Shown here: one piece after another, positions 1-4,751 of the stretch
How positions within the stretch are numbered: position 1 is the first letter of the stretch
Layout of the letters: every line of letters starts with the position of its first letter
Assembly (NCBI GenBank): GCA_030040515.1
Contig: JASHTO010000693.1
Location: 1 to 6,447 of the forward strand
From: Terriglobia bacterium
GTDB lineage: Bacteria > Acidobacteriota > Terriglobia > UBA7540
DNA: 6,447 bases
Direction of reading: 5' to 3'
Made by a program: the position numbers and the translations under genes
Notes under the pieces: model-generated
Databases searched by the model: none
Told to the model about the DNA's origin: nothing
What the model saw: only the letters and a program-made list of their open reading frames with translations

Positions 1-227
1 GTCCATTCCGCAGGACACAGAGAGGCGACTGTGATGAGCCCCAGCGGCGGCATCACCACCTTTTCAGAAAGGAGCTCCAGCATTCCGCTGAAACCCCAAA
101 AAGATTTGGGAATTTTGGGCCAGACCAGGAGGGCCTTGATCTTCTTGCCGAGAGGAGCGAATGATTGCGGATCGTTCTTTTGAGCGGGGTCTCGACCGGG
201 CTTTCGAGGAGCAACTGCGGGAACCAT
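1..227 (-). CDS. B12-binding radical SAM protein, N-terminal fragment (runs off left edge)
   Basis: The reading frame opens at an ATG at 225-227 and stays open to base 1, giving 75 residues. After about 29 polar, probably disordered residues comes LLVWPKIPKSFWGF (about residues 33-46), then VVMPPLGLITVASLCPAEW (about 57-75). A hydrophobic beta strand, a P-x-x-P-x-S/T-F-W segment, then a PPLGL-TVA segment ending in P-x-x-W is how B12-binding radical SAM proteins begin. This part belongs to the Rossmann-like cobalamin-binding domain; the 4Fe-4S CxxxCxxC core would lie beyond the edge. Such enzymes carry out radical methylations or rearrangements of varied substrates, so the substrate cannot be given. 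An AAAGGA Shine-Dalgarno ends 6 nt before the ATG, which supports this start. The gene is incomplete only because the window cuts it. Confidence 0.8.
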   Translation of the reverse strand, partial: MVPAVAPRKPGRDPAQKNDPQSFAPLGKKIKALLVWPKIPKSFWGFSGMLELLSEKVVMPPLGLITVASLCPAEW

Positions 228-449
228 ACGTGGTCCTTTCACTTGGATCTCCCGCCGAGGCAGCCATCAAATAAGGAGCAGGCACCGTATGCAAATTCCT
301 GCCGGGGTGCCTCCGCTTCCAGAAATGGAGATCACATTGGCCGGTCGGCACGCAAAAATCCTGGGCTGAGAGTCTCGCCAGGCAAACTACGTGAAGTTGA
401 AGAGGAGGACAGTTCACAAGCCGCCATCGTCGGCTTTGTCTTCCGGCCA
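228..449 (-). other. Gene-free leader region upstream of the radical SAM gene
   Basis: No convincing coding frame is found in 228-577: the open frames there have low-complexity, Arg/Ser/Pro-rich translations and no family motif. If the promoter at 456-483 is used, this stretch is a long 5' untranslated leader. It holds two hairpins. One pairs ACAAGCCG (416-423) with CGGCTTTGT (431-439) with one bulged base. The other pairs CCTGG (360-364) with CCAGG (378-382) around a GAG/CTC inner stem. I looked for a cobalamin riboswitch because the downstream protein binds B12, but found no recognisable B12 box. No riboswitch class can be named. Confidence 0.3.
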
Positions 450-455
450 GGCTAG

Positions 456-483
456 ACTATACAGCAGTAAATGGGATTTGCAA
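456..483 (-). promoter_or_regulatory. Candidate sigma-70-type promoter of the radical SAM gene
   Basis: On the minus strand, TTGCAA (483 to 478) and TATAGT (461 to 456) are separated by 16 nt, a reasonable -35/-10 pair. Transcription would start near 449 and leave a leader of about 220 nt before the ATG at 227. The -35 box lies inside a perfect 6-bp inverted repeat (GATTTG at 475-480, CAAATC at 485-490, 4-nt loop), which could be an operator. This is based on pattern only; box matches of this quality also occur by chance. Confidence 0.35.
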
Positions 484-577
484 ACAAATCTATTGTTTAT
501 CTTCCTGCTAAAAACGTGGCGCTGTGGACGGGGGCAGGCATGGGCTCGCCGGGCCGGAGGACGTCCCACTTGCGCTA

Positions 578-1303
578 TCAACCCTTTTTGAAGAGGCCCT
601 TGAGGCGGCCCATCAGGCCGGATTCCTGTTCCCCCGCCGGCGGTGCGGGAGGAGGAGCGGGCGGGCGCGTGGGATTGGGTCGTGCAACCGTCCTTGATGT
701 TAGTGGCGGTCCCGAGTTGGTTCGGTCGGAAAGGGCGGCGGGCGCAGGGGGGGGTGGCGGCGCAACGGCGGGCGCGGGCGGTGGTGCGGACGCAACGGGG
801 GCGGGTGGTGGAGGAGGCGGCTCGGTCGGCTTCGGCTTCACCATGCCGGGCGGAGCGGCTTCCGAAACCGGCGCGCCGCACTGCTCGCAAAAGTCTCCAT
901 CCAAATCCAGCGGGCCTTTGCAGAAGCGGCAAATGATCGCTCCTGGTTGAGTCACCTGTCTCTCGAAAGATTTTTTCAGCGTTTCGTCGTCGATCTCTGC
1001 GGCATGTTCGCCGCTGGCGTGATGCCGTTCCACCGCCGCCCCCGAGCGCGGAGAAACTACCGGAGTTGGGGCAATTTTCAGCGGGACCGTGGTCGTGCCC
1101 TTTTGCGGCTCGCTCGCAGGTGGCGGCGCGGCAGGCTCGACATGTTGCGGGGGCAGACCCGGGGGGGCTGCCGCCATCACCGGTTGGGGTTCTGTGACAG
1201 GCGGCGGAGTCGGGGGAGTCGCTGCGACCACCGGCGCACCACACTGAAGGCAGAAGCGCATTTCCTCAGGCACACCCGCATGACAATTGGGACAGGTCAT
1301 CAT
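578..1303 (-). CDS. Double zinc-ribbon protein with Pro/Ala-rich linkers, function unknown
   Basis: This 241-residue protein has two zinc-ribbon modules of the type CxxC-x10-CxxCGAP: Cys4/Cys7/Cys18/Cys21 at the N-terminus and Cys125/Cys128/Cys139/Cys142 in the middle. The modules are joined by a Pro/Ala/Val-rich linker (about 26-66) and a short charged segment (about 99-118) that may be helical. A second, nearly pure Pro/Ala linker follows (about 150-190). The C-terminus is short, basic and amphipathic (GLMGRLKGLFKKG). No transmembrane segment or signal peptide is visible, so it is probably cytoplasmic, perhaps an adaptor holding two zinc modules apart. The paired cysteines identify this frame against longer overlapping frames. 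The start is the first of two adjacent ATGs (1301-1303, 1298-1300). Its Shine-Dalgarno is weak, so the choice between them is open. The gene is monocistronic and diverges from the oxidoreductase gene. Its function is not known. Confidence 0.8.
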   Translation of the reverse strand: MMTCPNCHAGVPEEMRFCLQCGAPVVAATPPTPPPVTEPQPVMAAAPPGLPPQHVEPAAPPPASEPQKGTTTVPLKIAPTPVVSPRSGAAVERHHASGEHAAEIDDETLKKSFERQVTQPGAIICRFCKGPLDLDGDFCEQCGAPVSEAAPPGMVKPKPTEPPPPPPAPVASAPPPAPAVAPPPPPAPAALSDRTNSGPPLTSRTVARPNPTRPPAPPPAPPAGEQESGLMGRLKGLFKKG

Positions 1304-1351
1304 ACTTTGGAAACGAACAACTTGTGGCTTGCCGACAAAAACACCCCATGC

Positions 1352-1380
1352 ATATTATTATACCCTGCGCTACTTCTCAA
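1352..1380 (-). promoter_or_regulatory. Promoter of the zinc-ribbon gene
   Basis: On the minus strand, TTGAGA (1380 to 1375) is followed after 17 nt by TAATAT (1357 to 1352). A perfect TATAAT (1362 to 1357) overlaps it, but its spacing to the same -35 box is only 12 nt. Transcription would start near 1345 and give a leader of about 40 nt to the ATG at 1303. This is the best promoter-like sequence in the window. Confidence 0.55.
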
Positions 1381-1479
1381 GCCTCCTGAAACCGCAACAA
1401 CCGTGACTGGGTGGCTCGCGGTAGCGGTGCTCGATGAGCGCCGACGACGGTCGATAGACGGCCGCTGCAGAACTGCAAC

Positions 1480-1509
1480 TTGACATTTACTCGATACTCG
1501 AAGAAAAGT
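1480..1509 (+). promoter_or_regulatory. Candidate promoter of the oxidoreductase gene
   Basis: A perfect -35 hexamer TTGACA lies at 1480-1485. The best -10 at allowed spacing is only AAAAGT (1504-1509, 18 nt), so an activator or another sigma factor may be needed. The TTG of this -35 box also opens the longest in-frame reading frame of the oxidoreductase, but it makes more sense as promoter than as start codon. CTCGATA (1490-1496) and TATCGAG (1521-1527) form a perfect 7-bp inverted repeat just before the Shine-Dalgarno. Confidence 0.4.
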
Positions 1510-1542
1510 TTTGTCTCCACTATCGAGGAAGGGAGAACCAAA

Positions 1543-2583
1543 ATGGGAGTTGCCGGGCGAGTCGGGTATGCGGTGGTCGGGTTGGGGCATTTTGCCGAGC
1601 ACGTGGTGCTGCCGGGTTTCGGCGCCAGCCGCAAGTCGCGCGTGGTCGCGTTGGTGAGCGGTGACAGCGCGAAGGCGCATCGCCTGGCCAGGAAGTTCGA
1701 TGCCGACGAAACCTACACGTATGACAACTATGCGCAGTGCCTGGCGAATCCCCAGGTTGAAGCTGTCTACGTTGCCACCAACAACAGCACGCACGCGGTG
1801 TACACCGTGCAGGCCGCGGCTGCGGGTAAGCACGTGCTTTGCGAAAAGCCCATGGCGACGAGCGTCGCCGAATGCCGCGAGATGCTCGATGCCTGCCGGA
1901 CCCACAATGTGCGCCTGATGATCGCCTATCGCAAGTACTTCGAACCCGGCTCGCTCGAGATGAAGAAGCTGGTGCAAAGTGGCAAACTTGGGCGACTGAA
2001 GATCATTCACTCGGCTTTCTCAATTTATATGCGACCGGGAGGGACTAGACCGGCATGGCATTTCAACCGGCGCTTGGCGGGCGGTGGCGCCCTTCCCGAT
2101 GTAGGCGTCTACTGCGTGAATTCGGCGCGCTGGGTGACGGGCAAGGAACCTGTGGAAGCGTCGGCGTACGAATGGACCGTCGCCCCGGAGGCCTTCAGAG
2201 AGGTGGATGAAAATGTTGCCTTCCGCCTGAATTTCCCTGAGGGATTGATTATGCAGGGCACGGCAAGTTGGGGTGGAGCGAAGGATTCCTTCCTGCGCGT
2301 TGTGGGTGAGAAAGGATGGGTGATGCTGGATCCGGTTTATCAATACGATGAAGACCGCCACCTTTACGGCCGCATCAACGGGCGCTGGTTCGAGAAGAAA
2401 TACCAGGTGATGAATGAACTGGCGCTGGAGCTGGATGCTATGGCCGATGGTGTGCGGCGTAATCGCGAGCCGGAGCCAAACGGCCTCGAGGGCCTTCGCG
2501 ATGTGGCGGTGATGGAGGCAATCTACCAATCCGCGCGCGAGGGCCGGCCGGTGAGCATCAGTTACCCAGATTTAGGAAATTAA
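1543..2583 (+). CDS. Gfo/Idh/MocA family NAD(P)-dependent oxidoreductase
   Basis: This 346-residue protein matches the family in length and layout. An N-terminal Rossmann fold starts with the dinucleotide motif GLGHFA (residues 13-18). EKP (101-103) contains the conserved lysine near the nicotinamide. AYRKYFEP (128-135) and GGGALPDVGVYCVN (180-193) are in the C-terminal alpha/beta substrate domain. The GGG-x3-D-x-G-x-Y pattern, with Tyr where many members have His, resembles glucose-fructose oxidoreductase and related sugar dehydrogenases. The substrate is therefore probably a sugar or polyol oxidised or reduced with NAD(P), but it cannot be specified. No signal peptide is visible at this start, unlike periplasmic glucose-fructose oxidoreductases. 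ATG 1543 is chosen because an AAGGGAG Shine-Dalgarno (1529-1535) sits 7 nt upstream. The alternative TTG at 1480 lies in a -35 box and has no ribosome site. The gene stands alone. Confidence 0.9.
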   Translation: MGVAGRVGYAVVGLGHFAEHVVLPGFGASRKSRVVALVSGDSAKAHRLARKFDADETYTYDNYAQCLANPQVEAVYVATNNSTHAVYTVQAAAAGKHVLCEKPMATSVAECREMLDACRTHNVRLMIAYRKYFEPGSLEMKKLVQSGKLGRLKIIHSAFSIYMRPGGTRPAWHFNRRLAGGGALPDVGVYCVNSARWVTGKEPVEASAYEWTVAPEAFREVDENVAFRLNFPEGLIMQGTASWGGAKDSFLRVVGEKGWVMLDPVYQYDEDRHLYGRINGRWFEKKYQVMNELALELDAMADGVRRNREPEPNGLEGLRDVAVMEAIYQSAREGRPVSISYPDLGN

Positions 2584-2610
2584 GCGCGGGCTTGTCGTTG
2601 CACGGGCGGA

Positions 2611-2749
2611 GAAGCTGTGAAAAAATCTCCTCAAAAGAAAAATCCCTCCCGCAAAGATGCCAAGGCGCAGAGCAGCGCAAAGCAAACCAAGGACATCTAC
2701 TTTGCGTCTTTGCGCCTTGGCGTAAGGTTGTTTATTTTTTCACACCTTC
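2611..2749. repeat. Palindromic MITE-like intergenic repeat, about 139 bp
   Basis: The element is built of nested inverted repeats. The outer arms, GAAGCTGTGAAAAAAT (2611-2626) and the reverse complement of 2734-2749, match at 15 of 16 positions. The inner arms are GCCAAGGCGCA (2659-2669) with TGCGCCTTGGC (2711-2721), a perfect 11 bp. CGCAAAG (2676-2682) also pairs with CTTTGCG (2700-2706). The loop is 2683-2699. The core text (CGCAAAG, AAGGCGCAGAG, TTTGCGTCTTTGCGCCTTGGCG) belongs to a type of intergenic repeat I recall from many bacterial genomes, often mis-annotated as small proteins that read SRKDAKAQ and FASLRLG. That frame is open here too (2617-2916), but I reject it as a gene. In RNA the element would fold into a long hairpin. 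It follows the oxidoreductase stop by 27 nt, so it may also end or protect that transcript. Confidence 0.75.
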
Positions 2750-2792
2750 GGATGGGCGTGCCACGATATAAAATTGTCGCTCGCAGATTTTC

Positions 2793-2822
2793 TTGCCGAA
2801 CTCACCCCAAGGTGTGTAGGAT
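2793..2822 (+). promoter_or_regulatory. Weak candidate promoter of hemH
   Basis: TTGCCG (2793-2798) and TAGGAT (2817-2822) are separated by 18 nt. A TATAAA at 2767-2772 is an alternative -10 without a good -35 box. Either would start transcription upstream of the leader hairpins at 2829-2890. Both matches are modest. Confidence 0.25.
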
Positions 2823-2828
2823 TTTATT

Positions 2829-2896
2829 GCAGCCGCGGGGTGAATCTTCATTGCGGTGCTCGGGCGGGAGCGAAATTTTACTCCCGCAATTTTTCA
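2829..2896 (+). promoter_or_regulatory. Attenuator-like leader of hemH (terminator hairpin with competing pairing)
   Basis: GCGGGAG (2864-2870) and CTCCCGC (2881-2887) form a perfect 7-bp stem with a 10-nt loop, followed at once by AATTTTTC. This looks like an intrinsic terminator inside the leader. ATTGCGG (2850-2856) is perfectly complementary to CCGCAAT (2884-2890), which overlaps the descending arm of that hairpin, so the two pairings exclude each other. The GCGGTGC at 2853-2859 can instead pair with GCAGCCGC (2829-2836) with one bulged G, which would free the terminator. This three-way arrangement is the logic of transcription attenuation. No ligand or leader peptide is identified. Stems are short and chance cannot be excluded. 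Confidence 0.4.
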
Positions 2897-2912
2897 GAAA
2901 GGTTCCAGCGGA

Positions 2913-3935
2913 TTGACGGGCCCGAATTCCAATCTCGACACGCGCGTCGGGGTAGTGCTGTTTCAGTTGGGAGGTCCCGACTCGCTCGACGCGGTCGAAC
3001 CCTTCCTTTACAACCTCTTCCGCGATCCCGACATTATTGATTTTCCCTTCGCGCGACTGGCTCGCGAGCCCATGGCACGGCTGATTTCCTCCCGGCGCGC
3101 CGAGAAAGTCCGCAAGCATTACGAGGAAATCGGCGGCAGGTCACCGATCGGCGAGGTGACGGCGCGGCAGGCGCGGGCGCTGGAGGCGGAGCTGCGCAAA
3201 TCGCTCGACGCGCGCGTGGTGGTGGCCATGCGTTACTGGCATCCGCTCACCGAGGAGGCGATTCAGGAGCTCGCCGCGTTCGCTCCGGAAGAAATCGTTC
3301 TGCTCCCGCTTTACCCGCAATATTCCTGCACCACCACGGGCAGCAGCCTGAACGAGTGGGAACGCCAATACCCCAGCCCATCTTCGTCCACGGTGTTTCT
3401 GGTCCGCGATTATTACGACCATCCTCTTTATCTCGACGCCCTGGCGGAGCGCATCGAGCAATCGCTTGAGCGATTTCGCCGCTCGAACGGCCACGCGGGG
3501 CGAATTCCTTCCGACGTCCACCTGATTTTCAGCGCGCACAGCATTCCCGCGCGCGCGGTGGAGCGAGGCGATCCCTACCAGTCGCAGGTGAAAGCCACGG
3601 TGAAGGCGGTGATGGAGCGCGGGCGGTGGTCCAATCCGCATGCGCTTTGCTACCAGAGCCGCTCCGGCCCCGGCCGCTGGCTCCAGCCGTTCATTACGGA
3701 AACTCTTCAGGACGTTGCCGTGCGCGGTGCCGAGCGCGTGTTGGTGGTGCCGGTTGCATTCGTCTCCGACCACGTTGAGACCCTGCACGAAATCAATATT
3801 GAGGCGCGCGAGCTGGCGGAGACGCTCGGCATCAAGCAGTTTGAAACCATGGAAGGGCTGAACGATTCTCCCCGCTTCATCGCCGCCCTCGCTGATCTGG
3901 TGCGAAGCAAGGTGGGCGCGAAAGTCTCGGGGTAG
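2913..3935 (+). CDS. hemH: Ferrochelatase (protoporphyrin/coproporphyrin iron chelatase)
   Basis: Ferrochelatase inserts Fe2+ into a porphyrin, the metal-insertion step of heme synthesis. From the start used here the protein has 340 residues, normal for the family. Motifs in order: LGGP (19-22), LYNLFRDPDIIDFP (32-45), GGRSPI (74-79), LPLYPQYSCTTTGSS (131-145), FSAHSIP with the catalytic-type His209 (206-212), YQSRSGPGRWLQP (247-259), and VAFVSDHVETLHEINIE with Glu289 (281-297). It has no signal peptide, C-terminal membrane helix or iron-sulfur cysteines, so it is probably a soluble or peripheral cytoplasmic enzyme. Asn295 replaces the Asp usual in the ETL-x-E-[IL]-D segment. The TTG start at 2913 has a loosely spaced AAAGG upstream (2898-2902). 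The in-frame GTG at 2856 has no ribosome site and would put the terminator-like hairpin inside the coding region. No other hem gene adjoins it. Confidence 0.93.
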   Translation: MTGPNSNLDTRVGVVLFQLGGPDSLDAVEPFLYNLFRDPDIIDFPFARLAREPMARLISSRRAEKVRKHYEEIGGRSPIGEVTARQARALEAELRKSLDARVVVAMRYWHPLTEEAIQELAAFAPEEIVLLPLYPQYSCTTTGSSLNEWERQYPSPSSSTVFLVRDYYDHPLYLDALAERIEQSLERFRRSNGHAGRIPSDVHLIFSAHSIPARAVERGDPYQSQVKATVKAVMERGRWSNPHALCYQSRSGPGRWLQPFITETLQDVAVRGAERVLVVPVAFVSDHVETLHEINIEARELAETLGIKQFETMEGLNDSPRFIAALADLVRSKVGAKVSG

Positions 3936-3973
3936 AAATCCCTCGAAAAATTCCGGATGGATTTATCGCTGTT

Positions 3974-4363
3974 TCACCAAATGGTCTTGATGAGCCGGCT
4001 TGCGCGAATACCCTCATCACGCGTGACCAGTGGAAGGCCCTCGGCCATTGCTGTGGCGCCGATCTGACGGTCTGCGGGGTCGCGGGGATACGCGTCGGGA
4101 AACTGCGTGGCCAACGCGGCGATTTCAGGATTGAGATGCAGGACAGTTACGCCTTCAATGAAGAGCCGCACCGACGCCTCAACTGTCCCGTAAGTTTGAA
4201 TTCTTCCTCTTGCGAAGAGATTCGCGAGCTCCCACAAAGTTACCGCGGCGACCGCCAGCCCGTCTTCTTTTCGCGCTTTGCGAATCTCTCTTGAGGCCGC
4301 ATTCGATAATTGCTTGGTATCGGCAACCGCCCAGACCAGTGCGTGCGTATCGAGGAGGATCAT
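3974..4363 (-). CDS. vapC: PIN-domain ribonuclease toxin, VapC type
   Basis: This 129-residue protein is a single PIN domain of normal VapC length. It opens with the strand and first acidic residue, MILLDTHALVWA (Asp5), continues with VTLWELANLFARGRI (41-55, Glu45), then PRDPADRQIGATAMAEGLPLVTRDEGI (93-119), with Asp95/Asp98 and Asp116. These acidic residues form the Mg2+-binding site of PIN ribonucleases. Known VapC toxins cut specific RNAs, commonly tRNAs or the 23S sarcin-ricin loop; the target here cannot be told. All acidic positions are present, so the toxin appears intact. Its ATG overlaps the antitoxin stop by 4 bp (4360-4363), so translation is probably coupled; its own Shine-Dalgarno is poor. 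It converges with hemH across a 38-bp gap. Confidence 0.9.
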   Translation of the reverse strand: MILLDTHALVWAVADTKQLSNAASREIRKARKEDGLAVAAVTLWELANLFARGRIQTYGTVEASVRLFIEGVTVLHLNPEIAALATQFPDAYPRDPADRQIGATAMAEGLPLVTRDEGIRASRLIKTIW

Positions 4364-4593
4364 CGGAGCACTTTCCAGCTTTCCGCAGGCTCGATCGGCG
4401 ATTCGATGTCGCCCGTGATCTTGACGATCCCCTCCAGGCGTCCGAGAAAGTCGTCGCGTCCCGTATCGACCGGAACCAACTTAGCCACTGGGCAACCCCT
4501 TTTGGTAATCAGGATGGGATTGCGGGTTTTTCGGACATCTTCCATGATCGAGAGGCAATGGGTCTTGAAGGCTGCCGCTGAAATCTTCTTCAT
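4360..4593 (-). CDS. Antitoxin of the PIN toxin pair, Phd/YefM-like
   Basis: From the start preferred here the protein has 77 residues. The N-terminus MKKISAAAFKTHCLSIMEDV followed by ILITKRGCPVAKLVPV matches the Phd/YefM DNA-binding fold: a short strand, a helix, then the I-T-x-x-G-x-P-V-A-x-L strand. The C-terminal half (from about residue 44) is the flexible segment expected to wrap the toxin's active site. Antitoxins of this type neutralise the toxin and, alone or in complex, repress their own operon. Two in-frame ATGs exist. AGGAG (4604 to 4600) abuts the upstream one (4599) but lies an ideal 6 nt from the ATG at 4593, so the shorter form is preferred. It lies first in the operon, as usual, and overlaps vapC by ATGA. 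Confidence 0.87.
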   Translation of the reverse strand: MKKISAAAFKTHCLSIMEDVRKTRNPILITKRGCPVAKLVPVDTGRDDFLGRLEGIVKITGDIESPIEPAESWKVLR

Positions 4594-4607
4594 AGTCATC
4601 TCCTGAC

Positions 4608-4666
4608 GACCATAATCATATCATAAAGGCCAAGTGCCTTCCTCATGTGTCCCGGTGGCCTTGGCC
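4608..4666 (-). promoter_or_regulatory. Probable promoter and operator region of the toxin-antitoxin operon
   Basis: Reading on the minus strand, an AT-rich patch with overlapping TATGAT-like hexamers lies at about 4612-4625, 15-20 bp upstream of the antitoxin Shine-Dalgarno. It fits a -10 region, but I see no good -35. On the plus strand the same patch reads as a tandem ATCAT repeat. Further out, GGCCAAG (4628-4634) and CTTGGCC (4660-4666) form a perfect 7-bp inverted repeat separated by 25 bp. Self-repressing toxin-antitoxin complexes bind repeats of this sort, but no known operator is recognised. Confidence 0.3.
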
Positions 4667-4716
4667 CCCGGTATCGCGGCGGAGTCATCCACGCAAATTT
4701 TATTCACTCGGTACCC

Positions 4717-4746
4717 TTGCGCATTTCCGCGCATTGCGCTTTTATA
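4717..4746 (+). promoter_or_regulatory. Candidate promoter just before the lactonase gene
   Basis: TTGCGC (4717-4722) is followed after 18 nt by TTTATA (4741-4746). The transcript would begin at about 4752-4754, on or just past the ATG at 4752, so from this promoter only the inner ATG at 4845 would have a proper leader. GCGCATT occurs twice in direct repeat (4719-4725 and 4729-4735), one helical turn apart, which could be a regulator site. Confidence 0.3.
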
Positions 4747-4751
4747 GGGGC

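Noticed and set aside
228..460. Cobalamin or cyclic-di-GMP riboswitch ahead of the B12 radical SAM gene
   Set aside because: I found neither the B12 box nor the conserved core of the c-di-GMP classes on the minus strand; only simple hairpins are present.
738..760. Frameshift in the G-rich tract of the zinc-ribbon gene
   Set aside because: The frame stays open through both linkers to the basic C-terminal tail and a normal stop, so no frameshift is needed.
471..950. A 159-residue Gly/Ala-rich plus-strand frame
   Set aside because: It is the antisense reading of the Pro/Ala-rich linkers (Pro codons read as Gly on the other strand), with no ribosome site.
414..1244. A 276-residue open frame on the minus strand over the zinc-ribbon gene
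   Set aside because: Its translation is Arg/Ala-rich without motifs. The overlapping frame at 578-1303 has two ordered four-cysteine zinc ribbons, so this is a high-GC shadow.
1300..2010. A 236-residue minus-strand frame over the oxidoreductase
   Set aside because: It is antisense to clear Rossmann-fold coding sequence and shows no family motif of its own.
2617..2916. A 99-residue plus-strand frame reading SRKDAKAQ and FASLRLG
   Set aside because: It is the translation of the palindromic repeat and the hemH leader. Such frames are a known annotation artefact.
3141..3788. A 215-residue minus-strand frame within hemH
   Set aside because: It is a shadow of the ferrochelatase gene; the translation is His/Arg-rich and unstructured.
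3936..3964. Terminator between hemH and vapC formed by AAATCC and GGATTT
   Set aside because: The stem is only 6 AT-rich bp with a 17-nt loop and no clear T-run; too weak to call.
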